From Kribbella solani (GTDB lineage Bacteria > Actinomycetota > Actinomycetes > Propionibacteriales > Kribbellaceae): DNA of 64,000 nucleotides. Made by a program: the position numbers and the translations under genes. The DNA lies in NCBI RefSeq assembly GCF_014205295.1, contig NZ_JACHNF010000001.1:3348001-3412000 (forward strand), read 5' to 3'. Each line of letters starts with the position of its first letter. Position 1 is the first letter of the stretch. The notes below the pieces were generated by a model. The model made no database searches and was not told the DNA's origin. It was given only the letters and a program-made list of their open reading frames with translations. Below, in pieces: positions 17,410 to 25,334 of this stretch.

Positions 17410-17482
17410 TCGGGGCGACAGGACTCGAACCTGCGGTCTCCTGCTCCCAAAGCAGGCGCGCTAGCCACTACGCTACGCCCCG
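17410..17482 (-). tRNA. tRNA-Pro (anticodon TGG)
   Basis: On the minus strand CGGGGCG pairs with CGCCCCG to form the acceptor stem. The anticodon arm CCTGC-TTTGGGA-GCAGG places TGG at the anticodon, and the T-arm contains GGTTCGAGTCC. The length is 73 nt. No CCA is encoded. It lies between tig and the convergent tRNA-Gly. Confidence 0.93.
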
Positions 17483-17591
17483 CAGTGACCGTGGAAGTCT
17501 AGTCGACCCGAACCAGTGCTCACGCCACCGGGGGCCGGTTACCCCTCGTTTTGGGTCCGACCCGCTTCCTGTGGAATCATGTCCGGGCACC

Positions 17592-17665
17592 GCGGGTGTA
17601 GCTCAATGGTAGAGCCCCAGTCTTCCAAACTGGCTACGCGAGTTCGATTCTCGTCACCCGCTCCA
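17592..17665 (+). tRNA. tRNA-Gly (anticodon TCC)
   Basis: GCGGGTG pairs with CACCCGC; the anticodon arm CCAGT-CTTCCAA-ACTGG gives TCC; the T-arm contains AGTTCGATTCT. The 3' CCA is encoded at 17663-17665, unlike the neighbouring tRNA-Pro. A hairpin terminator follows at once. Confidence 0.93.
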
Positions 17666-17671
17666 CGCTCG

Positions 17672-17708
17672 AAGGCCCCTCATCGCGACTGCCGCGGAGA
17701 GGGGCCTT
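17672..17708 (+). terminator. terminator of tRNA-Gly
   Basis: AAGGCCCCTC and GAGGGGCCTT form a perfect 10-bp stem with a 17-base loop, seven bases after the encoded CCA. A short pyrimidine run (TTTC) overlaps the end of the stem. Confidence 0.7.
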
Positions 17709-17751
17709 TCGCGTACTCGAATGGCGTTCGACGTGATGCAGGTCACTTGAA

Positions 17752-18135
17752 TCAGGACGGAGTCGCGGCCCGTTCGGCGGTGCCCCGGAGCACGCAGAAC
17801 TCGTTGCCCTCCGGGTCGGCGAGTACGACCCAGCCGGTGCCGTCGGGGTAGCGGTGGTCGGCGACCAGGGTGGCACCGAGGCCGAGCAGGCGCTCCGTCT
17901 CCAGGTCGCGGTACGTCTCCGGCCGCAGGCACAGGTGTACGCGGTTCTTGATCGTCTTCGGCTCCGGCACCTGATTGAAGTACAGCATCGGGCCTTCGGC
18001 CATCAGTACCTGCGTCTCGTGGTCACCCGGCTCGCAATCCGGATCCACCGGCCGCCCGGTCACCTCGCTCCAGAACCGCGCCAGCCCATACGCGTCCGCA
18101 CAGTCGATCGCCACATTCAGCACAACAGAAACCAT
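17752..18135 (-). CDS. VOC-fold (glyoxalase/bleomycin-resistance superfamily) protein
   Basis: The 127-residue protein begins MVSVVLNVAIDCADAYGLARFWSEVTG, the paired beta-alpha-beta-beta-beta start of VOC proteins, and ends with DPEGNEFCVL, the usual last strand. It has a single VOC module and would dimerise to build the active site. The GGAGG eight bases before ATG 18135 supports this start over an upstream one at 18213, which would add a low-complexity leader. No substrate can be assigned. Confidence 0.85.
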   Translation of the reverse strand: MVSVVLNVAIDCADAYGLARFWSEVTGRPVDPDCEPGDHETQVLMAEGPMLYFNQVPEPKTIKNRVHLCLRPETYRDLETERLLGLGATLVADHRYPDGTGWVVLADPEGNEFCVLRGTAERAATPS

Positions 18136-18210
18136 CCCCGCATCCTCCGCCACATCACCCCCACCCACCAACACTTCCACCAGCACCGAACCCTCACCCG
18201 CGCCAGCAAC

Positions 18211-18252
18211 CAACAGCCGGGTACTCGATCGCGCTCGAGTACCCGGCTGTTG
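18211..18252 (-). terminator. strong hairpin after the nitric oxide synthase gene
   Basis: An 18-bp perfect stem (CAACAGCCGGGTACTCGA with its complement) encloses a six-base loop. It lies eight bases past the stop codon of the synthase gene and should end the NO operon transcript. There is no T-run. Confidence 0.7.
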
Positions 18253-18259
18253 GGGTGCC

Positions 18260-19786
18260 TCAGGAGAAGGCCGGGGGGTCGCCCTGGAGGGCTCTCGTCG
18301 TGGAGTCGGGGTCGGTGGTGAAGGCGGGGGTTCTGGTTTCGGTGTCGTAGTAGCGGTGGAAGACGGGCGTCTGGGAGCCGGACATCGGGGGGACGATCCA
18401 GCTCCAGTCCGCGGGACAAGTGCGGCCGGCGCGTTCCTCCTTTTCCAGATGCAGGAGGAATCTGCGGGACTCGGTGTGGTGATCGGTCACCGTGACACCG
18501 CTCAGGCCGAAGGAGTGCAGGACCGCGCGATTGAGCTCCACCAGCGCCCGGTCGCGCCAGAGGCTGGTGTCGTGTGACGTGTCCAGGCCCAGCCGTTCCG
18601 CGACCTCGGGGACGAGGTCGTACCGATCGGTGTCGGCCAGGTTGCGCGCGCCGATCTCGGTACCCATGTACCACCCGTTGAACGGCGCCGCGGGGTACGA
18701 GATCCCGCCGATCACCAGCCGGCTGTTACTGATCACCGGCACCGCGTGCCACCGTAGGTCCAGGTCCGCGAACCACGGAAGCTCGGGGTGCCGCAGCTCG
18801 ACCTCGTGCACCACCTGGTGGGGCAACTGGAACAGCCGCGGCCCCTCCTCGACGGTCTCCACCACCAGCGGCAGTACGTCGAAGGCCCCGCGGCGCTCGG
18901 GCGGCCGCCAGCCCCGCTTGATCAGGTAGTCGGTGAACTCGCGGTACCGCGGATCTCCGAGCGGACGCCCGCTCGGCTGGTCGTACCCGGCGTACCGGAT
19001 CAACTGCTCGTTCCAGATCCGCGGACCCGGCCGCGACGGGGTCTCCGGGGCGAACACCGTGATCATCGGCCGGATCTTCCCGCCGTTGTACGCCGCGGTC
19101 AGATGCTCGAAGCAGTGCGCCGCAACGCCGCCGGCGTCTGACACCCCGCGCAGATCGCGCACCTGCAGACTGCGCCAGTACAGCCTGCCGATGCACCGCT
19201 TGTTGTTGCGCCAAGCCACTTGCGCGCCGAACTCCAGTTCCTCCGGGGTGTGCCAGTACGTCCCGGTGGTGTCGATCTCATGCAACACCGCGGCGAGCCG
19301 CGGCCCCAGCGGCCCAGCGGTTGGGTTCTCGCTGTGGAAGAGCTCCAGGAACTCCTTCGCCGCGGCCCGAAGCATCCCGGTGTCCACGCGCGCGGCCACC
19401 CGCTCCGGGTCGGGCCGAGGCTCCGAACGACGCGGAGCCGCCATGATCCGAGGTGGACGCCGTACCACCGAACGGAGGTTCCACCGGCTCGAACCGCGCC
19501 GCCTGCTGAGCTGGAACAGCTGCTCGCCGGTACGGCCCGCTGCCAGGTGGCGCGCGCAGATTCCCACGGCCAGCAAGAGCATCGCGAGGCCAAGCGCGAT
19601 CGGCACGGCAGGCGGTACGCCGCCGGGCACGTACCGGCCGAATCCGAGCAGGCCGATCGCGGCACCGGCGAGGATCAGGCCGAACACCCCCAGCGGTACG
19701 GCCGGCAGGCGCCGGGAGGCCGATCGACGGGATCTCGACGGCGTGAGATTCGGGTGGGCAGGGCAGCGCCCCTGGATGTACGACAT
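18260..19786 (-). CDS. nos: bacterial nitric oxide synthase oxygenase with N-terminal membrane anchor
   Basis: The catalytic part (about residues 120-508) matches the haem oxygenase domain of NO synthases. The haem-ligand Cys198 lies in AWRNNKRCIGRL, the arginine-binding Glu377 in GWYMGTEIGARNL, and pterin-site tryptophans near the C-terminus. It oxidises L-arginine to citrulline and NO using an external reductase. Unusually, residues 29-50 and 58-78 form two membrane helices after an arginine-rich start, so the enzyme should be tethered with its catalytic domain in the cytoplasm. A start at Met115 would give the usual soluble length but lacks a ribosome site; the upstream ATG has GGAG. Third gene of the operon, 27 bp after the DivIVA-like gene. 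Confidence 0.9.
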   Translation of the reverse strand: MSYIQGRCPAHPNLTPSRSRRSASRRLPAVPLGVFGLILAGAAIGLLGFGRYVPGGVPPAVPIALGLAMLLLAVGICARHLAAGRTGEQLFQLSRRRGSSRWNLRSVVRRPPRIMAAPRRSEPRPDPERVAARVDTGMLRAAAKEFLELFHSENPTAGPLGPRLAAVLHEIDTTGTYWHTPEELEFGAQVAWRNNKRCIGRLYWRSLQVRDLRGVSDAGGVAAHCFEHLTAAYNGGKIRPMITVFAPETPSRPGPRIWNEQLIRYAGYDQPSGRPLGDPRYREFTDYLIKRGWRPPERRGAFDVLPLVVETVEEGPRLFQLPHQVVHEVELRHPELPWFADLDLRWHAVPVISNSRLVIGGISYPAAPFNGWYMGTEIGARNLADTDRYDLVPEVAERLGLDTSHDTSLWRDRALVELNRAVLHSFGLSGVTVTDHHTESRRFLLHLEKEERAGRTCPADWSWIVPPMSGSQTPVFHRYYDTETRTPAFTTDPDSTTRALQGDPPAFS

Positions 19787-19813
19787 GGTGTCGCTCCGGA
19801 CCGTCCGGATCGC

Positions 19814-20464
19814 TCACGCCCGCCCTGGAGCGTCCGGACGGCGCTCGTTCCGTAGCCGGACCTGCCAGTCGCTCATGTCGTCGAACCACGCGTCCTTCTG
19901 ATGCCGTCCGGGTTCGCCGGGCGCGGTCTCGCCGCCGAGCTGCTCGATCTCGCTGCCGAACGAGTCCACGATCGACTGCATCCGCAGCTGGGCCGACTGC
20001 GCGTAGGACCGGACCTGCTGCCCCGCGGTGTCCATCGCTTCCTCGACGATCCGGCGCTCGTGTGCGCGCGCCTGGCCGATCCGCTCACGGGCGTCCCGGC
20101 TGACATCCTGGACCATCTCCTCCGCCACCAGTTGCGCCTCGCTGAACAGCTGGACGATCTGCTCGTTCACCCGGTCGCCGGCCTGCTCGTACTCGTCCAG
20201 CTCCGCCTGCACCCGCTGCAGTTCCCCCTGCACCCGCTGTAGCTCCGCCCCCGTCCGCCGCAGCTCACCCTGGAGGCGCTCGTTCTCCGCACGGCTCGTA
20301 CTGAGGTCCTGCGCCGTGTCCTCCACCTGATCGGCCAGTAGGTCGAGGTACGCGAACACCTCGGTCGGGTCGAGACCACGCAGACGGCGCCGGAACTGCT
20401 CGCCCCGGATCTGGTCGGGTGTCTGGTACTGCGGGATGCCGTGGCGGCGGCGGGTGTTGGTCAC
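19814..20464 (-). CDS. DivIVA-like coiled-coil protein
   Basis: The 216-residue protein starts with GTG overlapping the flavohaemoglobin stop (GTGA). Residues about 15-50 (QIRGEQFRRRLRGLDPTEVFAYLDLLADQ) match the DivIVA N-terminal domain, which binds curved membrane. A heptad-rich coiled coil follows (about 50-115, with repeated LQRVQ), then a second helical region with ARERIGQARAHERRIVEEAM. There is no signal peptide. Its place between the NO-detoxifying and NO-producing genes suggests it scaffolds or localises them, which is inference. It is much too divergent and short in context to be the cell-pole Wag31. Confidence 0.75.
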   Translation of the reverse strand: MTNTRRRHGIPQYQTPDQIRGEQFRRRLRGLDPTEVFAYLDLLADQVEDTAQDLSTSRAENERLQGELRRTGAELQRVQGELQRVQAELDEYEQAGDRVNEQIVQLFSEAQLVAEEMVQDVSRDARERIGQARAHERRIVEEAMDTAGQQVRSYAQSAQLRMQSIVDSFGSEIEQLGGETAPGEPGRHQKDAWFDDMSDWQVRLRNERRPDAPGRA

Positions 20465-21636
20465 TTGATTTCTCCTGACCTGGTGAAGGCTGGGTGGGCC
20501 GTGTGGTCGTCCGCGGCCGCGTAGTAGAAGTGCTCGTACTTGATGTGCTCGGTGGGCATGCCGGCGGCGGAGAGCCGCTCCAACGTGTGCGCGACCATCT
20601 GCGGGCCGCCGCACACCATCGCCATCCGCCCGGGCAGCTCCTGCCGGGCCGCGACTGTGCCGACCTTGCCGCGTGTCCCGGGGTAGGAGGCGTCTGCCGA
20701 CACAACCTCGGTGTAGTCGAACCAGGGCCTGGTCTGGGCGAGCTCTCGCAACCGCGGGCGCTCGTAGAGGTGCCAGGGCATCCGTACGCCGTGCAGCAGC
20801 TGGACGTGCGGCGCCCTGCCCGATCGGGCCCACTCATTGTCGATCTGCTCGAGTACGGCGAGCAGTGGGGCCAAGCCGGTCCCACCTGCGATCATCAGCA
20901 GGTCCCGTGGATCGTTGTGCTGCCGGGTCAGCCGGTCACCGACCGGAGCACCCAGCTTGACCTCGTCACCCTGTTTGAGGTTTCGCACCACGCTCGGACT
21001 CACCTGGCCACCGTCGATCTGCTGTACGTGCAGGTCGATCGAACCGTCCGCGCGCGGTGCGTTGGCCGGGCTGAAGTACCGCCACAGCCGCGGGCGTTGC
21101 GGGATCTCCATGGACAGTGACTGGCCGGGCAGGAAGTGGAGCGCGCGCCGTGGCCGAACGGTCAGCAGCGTGAGGTCCATGGTCCGCCGCTCGACCGAGA
21201 CGACGTCGGCGTCCCACCAGTCCGGCGTGGACTCCGAGGAGTTCTCCGCGGCCTCGACCATCATCCGCGCGATCACCTGGTACGCCGCCGTCCATTCGGC
21301 GGCGAGGTCCTCGTCCCACTCGGGGCCGAGGAAGTGTTTCAGGGTGGCGCACAGCGACGCGCCGACCGCGTTGTAGTGCTCGGCGACGACGGCGTACTTG
21401 CGGTGGTCACGGCCGAGGTGCTGGATGAAGGCCGTGTCCTTCTCGATCTCGTCGGCGTGGCTGACGATCCGGCCGAGTGCGCTGACGAACTTGTCCCGCT
21501 GGTTCGACATCGAGAGCGGGAACATCGACCGCACCTCGGGATTGGACACGAAGATGTGGGAGTAGAAGTACAGCGCTACCTGTTCTCCGTGCTTCGTCAC
21601 CCGATCCCAGCTGCTCTGTAGGGCATAGGCGTCCAT
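20461..21636 (-). CDS. flavohaemoglobin-type globin/FAD/NAD(P) reductase (probable NO dioxygenase)
   Basis: The 391-residue protein joins a globin (about 1-135) to a ferredoxin-reductase module. In the globin YFYSHIFVSNPE gives the B10 tyrosine and KYAVVAEHY the proximal histidine. In the reductase RLWRYFSPANAP binds FAD and MIAGGTGLAPLLAVL with LLHGVR binds the nicotinamide cofactor. Such proteins oxidise NO to nitrate with O2 and NAD(P)H. As first gene of the operon it could remove NO made by the synthase, or act as electron donor to it. Which role it plays cannot be read from sequence. Confidence 0.9.
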   Translation of the reverse strand: MDAYALQSSWDRVTKHGEQVALYFYSHIFVSNPEVRSMFPLSMSNQRDKFVSALGRIVSHADEIEKDTAFIQHLGRDHRKYAVVAEHYNAVGASLCATLKHFLGPEWDEDLAAEWTAAYQVIARMMVEAAENSSESTPDWWDADVVSVERRTMDLTLLTVRPRRALHFLPGQSLSMEIPQRPRLWRYFSPANAPRADGSIDLHVQQIDGGQVSPSVVRNLKQGDEVKLGAPVGDRLTRQHNDPRDLLMIAGGTGLAPLLAVLEQIDNEWARSGRAPHVQLLHGVRMPWHLYERPRLRELAQTRPWFDYTEVVSADASYPGTRGKVGTVAARQELPGRMAMVCGGPQMVAHTLERLSAAGMPTEHIKYEHFYYAAADDHTAHPAFTRSGEIK

Positions 21637-21867
21637 CGGGGTTCGCTATCCGGCTCGCCGCGGCGACTCCTCGGACGAACAGCACGGCCCTCCAGCGGGC
21701 ATGACGGAATGTCGGTCGCCGCCGTTTCCGGTCGACGGATCCTGCACTGACAAGGGTTCCCTCCCGGTCCACTCCCCGAGTCTTCTTGGTACTCCGTCTG
21801 TCTTCCCCCGGTCCGGCCGTGACCAAACCGCGATCGGACCGACAGGTTCCGAAATTCTTTGCCGGTC
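21637..21867. other. region upstream of the NO operon
   Basis: This 231-bp gap precedes the flavohaemoglobin start and follows the end of no gene on its own strand except the large secreted protein downstream... it lies between two minus-strand genes. I see no convincing -10/-35 pair, NsrR-like palindrome or ORF here. The operon promoter is probably within it. Confidence 0.4.
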
Positions 21868-23736
21868 TTACGGGGCGCGCAGAAAGGCGATGCCGTCAAT
21901 GGTTGCCGGCGCCGTACTGGTGGAGACGATCTTGAGCGGACCGGTGCGGAACACCGTCGCGGGAAGGTACGTGACCGCCCGACTACTGACCGTCGCGGCC
22001 AGGGAGACGGTGCCGATCTTGATGTTGGCGTGGTAGATGTCGACGCGGCCTTGGCCGGGGCCGTGGATGGCTACCAGGGCTATGCGCTGGCCGGCGGCGG
22101 TTGCTTTTGTCAGGTATGCGCCGTTCGCCTTGAGGACGGACGTAGTGCCCTGGAACGCCAGTGTGCTGGTGGCTCGGGTGACTGTGCCGGTGGCGGTGAA
22201 GGCGCGGTCGTCATCCGGTGCAACTGAACACAGCGGCGCCGACCACGCGGACAGGTTGCCCAGGTAGTCGCGGGCGCGGACCATGAAGCACTCGTCCCAG
22301 CCGAGCCGCGGTACCCAGGTGATCCCAGTGATGTTCGTACCCTGCCAGTTCGCCGGGTAGATCCACTTGCCGAAGGCCACGCCCGATGCGGCGGTCTTGT
22401 ACACCACGTCGTACGACGCGATGCCGGTGTCGTCCTTGTACGCCCACCGGACCGTCGCGGACCCGCCCAACTGCACCCGATCTCCGATCCGCCAGGTCTG
22501 GAGCGACGGCGCAGTACCGTCCACCTCACTGCAGTACGAGGCGCTCCACGCGCTCACATTGCCGGCGTAGTCACGTGCACGTACCTGCCAGCAGGTGTCC
22601 GTACCGATCGGTGCCGTCAGACTTGCACCGGTCGTCTTCAGCCCCTGCCAGCCTGGTACCTGATTCCAGGCGCTGTACGGCGAGGTGCGGTTCGGACGCT
22701 GCTGAATGCGCAAGTCGTAGCTGTCCACACCAGTGGCAGGTGAGTTCGGGTCCTGCGGGTCGTCGTACACCCACTCGAACGAAAGGCTGTTGTTGTCCCG
22801 GATGCGGTCACCTGCCGTCGCACTGGTCAGTACGGGCGCCACGGTGTCGGGGTGCTCCTGCGGATCAGCGGTCAACCAGTTCAGGGTGATGACACGTGGC
22901 TTGGCGGCAGCGTCGGAGTACACGATCTTGGCCAAGCCAGAACCATCTGCACGGAAGCTGGGCCCAGTAGTGCGGATCGGTCCGTACCGCCGCTGTCCCA
23001 GAGCCGGGTCATTGAGGTCAGTGACCAACAGGTCGGCGCCAGACGACTGCACCGTGAACCCGTTGCCCAGCTGAGCATCAGCCGCGACAGAGAGGTTGCG
23101 AGGCGGCTGCGGGCCAACAACGTCCACCACCTGGTTACAACCGCTCAGCACGGCCCAGCGACCGTTCACCGCACCCGGACCAACAGTGCAGGCACTAGCA
23201 ACCAGCACCGTCTTCACGTCACCAGTTGTGAGGCTCTTGCCGTCCAGGTGCCCCGGCTCGGTCACCTTCCACACCGTGTCGCCGGCAAGCGCGAACGGCG
23301 GCGCGTAGTCGGCCAGCTTCGTCTTGGTCGCGACGTCGTACACCTCCGCGGTCGCGGCGCTAGGCGTACGGTGCGAAACGAGCTTGCCGCCCTTTCCGAG
23401 CACCACCTCATCCGCAGCGGGGAAGGTGAGCCCACCGACCTTCGCCGTGGTCCCGTCGAACGTCAGCAGGGCGCCGCCCTCGACCTGCAGCGGCTTACCA
23501 CTGTTGGACCCGCCAACAGCAGTCCAGGTGCTCCCGTTGTTGGTCGTCTCGTACACGGGGTCCGAAACCACCACCCGCGCACCGGACATCCCCACATCGA
23601 CCGCACTCCGGCCGGGCACAAGTACGCCCTCTCCTAGGTGCGGAGGCGGATCAGCCGCCAACGCCGAAGAACCAGACAGCGGCAGCAGCACGGCAGCGCA
23701 CACCACTGCAGCCACTCGAACCCGAAAACCGACCAC
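21868..23736 (-). CDS. large secreted protein with fibronectin-like modules
   Basis: The 622-residue protein starts at the GTG preceded by GGGGGG at seven bases and has a Sec signal ending SALAAD. Residues about 30-280 form a beta-rich region of short repeats (SDPVYETTNNGSTWTAV), resembling a propeller. Two related modules of about 95 residues follow; both contain a W-C-x-x-VRARDYxGNxSAWSA motif, a fibronectin type III-like pattern with a disulfide. The C-terminus is another beta domain. It probably acts outside the cell. No enzyme motif is visible and the function is unknown. Confidence 0.8.
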   Translation of the reverse strand: MVGFRVRVAAVVCAAVLLPLSGSSALAADPPPHLGEGVLVPGRSAVDVGMSGARVVVSDPVYETTNNGSTWTAVGGSNSGKPLQVEGGALLTFDGTTAKVGGLTFPAADEVVLGKGGKLVSHRTPSAATAEVYDVATKTKLADYAPPFALAGDTVWKVTEPGHLDGKSLTTGDVKTVLVASACTVGPGAVNGRWAVLSGCNQVVDVVGPQPPRNLSVAADAQLGNGFTVQSSGADLLVTDLNDPALGQRRYGPIRTTGPSFRADGSGLAKIVYSDAAAKPRVITLNWLTADPQEHPDTVAPVLTSATAGDRIRDNNSLSFEWVYDDPQDPNSPATGVDSYDLRIQQRPNRTSPYSAWNQVPGWQGLKTTGASLTAPIGTDTCWQVRARDYAGNVSAWSASYCSEVDGTAPSLQTWRIGDRVQLGGSATVRWAYKDDTGIASYDVVYKTAASGVAFGKWIYPANWQGTNITGITWVPRLGWDECFMVRARDYLGNLSAWSAPLCSVAPDDDRAFTATGTVTRATSTLAFQGTTSVLKANGAYLTKATAAGQRIALVAIHGPGQGRVDIYHANIKIGTVSLAATVSSRAVTYLPATVFRTGPLKIVSTSTAPATIDGIAFLRAP

Positions 23737-23883
23737 GTGAGATCCCCCCAGCCGTCGCACGCACCCTAGCCAGTAACCACCAGTAACGGAAGTGACCTCA
23801 GGTGTTTCGCGCGGAGTGAACAGAGTCTGCTGGGGGCGAACAGGTGTAGCCGGTCGGTTCTGTTAGGTGACAGGTTCACTTGC

Positions 23884-25161
23884 ATGGCCTGGGTCGTGAG
23901 CGGCGAGTTCCGCAAGCTGTGGATCGGCCAACTGGTGTCTGGCGCCGGCAGTGCGATCACCACGGTCGCACTACCACTGGTCGCTGTAGTGAACCTGCAG
24001 GCCTCGGCTGTGGAGATGGGGGCACTGTCTGCCCTGACCATCGCACCGCATCTGGTGTTAGGGCTGCAGGCTGGGGTGTGGGTCGACAGGTGGTCGAGGC
24101 GCCGCGTGCTGATCTGGACTGACATCGGGCGGTTGCTGTTGCTGGGCTCTATACCGGCGGCGGCCGCGCTGGGCTGGTTGCAGCTGGGGCAGCTGTACGT
24201 GGTTGCCGTACTGACCGGTGTGCTCGCCCTGCTCTCCGACACGGCGTCCCAAACGCTGATCCCGTTTCTGGTGTCTCGTGTGGACCTGATGCGCGCCAAC
24301 AGCGCCGCGCTGCTCAACGCGAACCTCGCGACGACGGCAGGACCGTCGGTCGCCGGCTTTCTGGTGCAGGTACTCAGTGCGCCGTTCGCGATCGTCGTGG
24401 ATGCCGCGTCGTACCTCGTCTCCACCATCGCGGCGTACCGCCTCAAGGAGCCGGAACGCCCACCCGCGCCGGAGCGGTCCGAGGTACGGCTGTCCGCCGG
24501 ACTTCAAGTGCTCTTCAGCAACCGAGTACTCACCCCACTGGTCGTGTCGGCGATGATCGCGGCGATGGCGGGTGCGATGCAGGGTCCACTCGTCGTTCTG
24601 TTCCTGGTCCGCGAACTGCACAAACCACCCGCGTTCGTCGGACTGACCATCACCACCTTCGGCGTCGCCGCCGTTGTCGGCACGCTCTTCGCCGGTACGT
24701 GGTGCCGGCGCGTCGGCATCGGCCGCTCGTACCTGTCCGGCGTGTTCCTGGCGTCGCTGAACGGCGCCGCCCTCGCCACCGGCCAGACTCCGCTGATCCT
24801 GCTCGGACAGGTGCTTGCTGGGTTGGGCATGTCGCTGTTCGGCGTACCGCAGCGCACTTTGCGGCTCGCGCTCGCGCCCGCGCAGCTGCTCGGCCAAGTG
24901 ACGTCCGCGTGGCGCACGCTGGTGATCGGCGGTCAGACGGTCGGCGCTCTTGCCTCCGGCTTACTCGCCAGTGCGCTGCAGATCCGGACGACGCTGCTGA
25001 TCGCGACCGCCGGAATGCTGGCCGGACTGGTCGTCGCCGGCTGCTCCCCGGTCCGTGGTCTGCACGCGCTGCCCGAGGAGACCCGCGCGCCCGAGGAGCC
25101 CCGCGCCCCCGGCGAAACCCGGTTTCCCGACGGAGAAGGGCGATCGATGGCCGAGCACTGA
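23884..25161 (+). CDS. MFS transporter (drug/siderophore efflux type)
   Basis: The 425-residue protein has about 11-12 membrane helices and the MFS loop motif VWVDRWSRRRVLIWTD between helices 2 and 3. The N-terminal start (SGEFRKLWIGQLVSGAGSAITTVALP) is typical of the MFS_3 efflux group. The cytoplasmic C-terminus carries a repetitive acidic/proline tail (EETRAPEEPRAPGETR). The ATG at 23884 has only a weak ribosome site. Substrate is unknown; a pair of ABC exporters follows on the same strand after 173 bp. Confidence 0.88.
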   Translation: MAWVVSGEFRKLWIGQLVSGAGSAITTVALPLVAVVNLQASAVEMGALSALTIAPHLVLGLQAGVWVDRWSRRRVLIWTDIGRLLLLGSIPAAAALGWLQLGQLYVVAVLTGVLALLSDTASQTLIPFLVSRVDLMRANSAALLNANLATTAGPSVAGFLVQVLSAPFAIVVDAASYLVSTIAAYRLKEPERPPAPERSEVRLSAGLQVLFSNRVLTPLVVSAMIAAMAGAMQGPLVVLFLVRELHKPPAFVGLTITTFGVAAVVGTLFAGTWCRRVGIGRSYLSGVFLASLNGAALATGQTPLILLGQVLAGLGMSLFGVPQRTLRLALAPAQLLGQVTSAWRTLVIGGQTVGALASGLLASALQIRTTLLIATAGMLAGLVVAGCSPVRGLHALPEETRAPEEPRAPGETRFPDGEGRSMAEH

Positions 25162-25182
25162 TTGCGAAACGCGATAGGTCCG

Positions 25183-25210
25183 GACCCGCCTCCCGCCTGG
25201 GTTCCGGGTC
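25183..25210 (+). terminator. possible weak hairpin after the MFS gene
   Basis: GACCCG and CGGGTC form a six-bp stem with a 16-base loop, 22 bp past the MFS stop codon. It has no T-run. It is listed as the only candidate for ending this transcript. Confidence 0.3.
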
Positions 25211-25256
25211 GGCTATTGCGTACGGCGGTAATTCATCGGCAGGGAATGGAATTCGC

Positions 25257-25286
25257 ACGACAACCGCTTACCTACTGAGTGATACT
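25257..25286 (+). promoter_or_regulatory. candidate promoter for the ABC exporter pair
   Basis: ACGACA and GATACT stand 18 bp apart, a partial match to the housekeeping -35/-10 consensus. They lie about 50 bp upstream of the first ABC gene's ATG. Weak evidence. Confidence 0.3.
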
Positions 25287-25334
25287 GGAAAGTGCGCCGT
25301 TTTCAGGTCGCCCAAACCCCTTGAACCGAAGTAG

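Noticed and set aside
17400..17670. Integration (att) site of a mobile island at the two tRNAs
   Set aside because: I saw no repeat of either tRNA 3' end within the window and no integrase gene.
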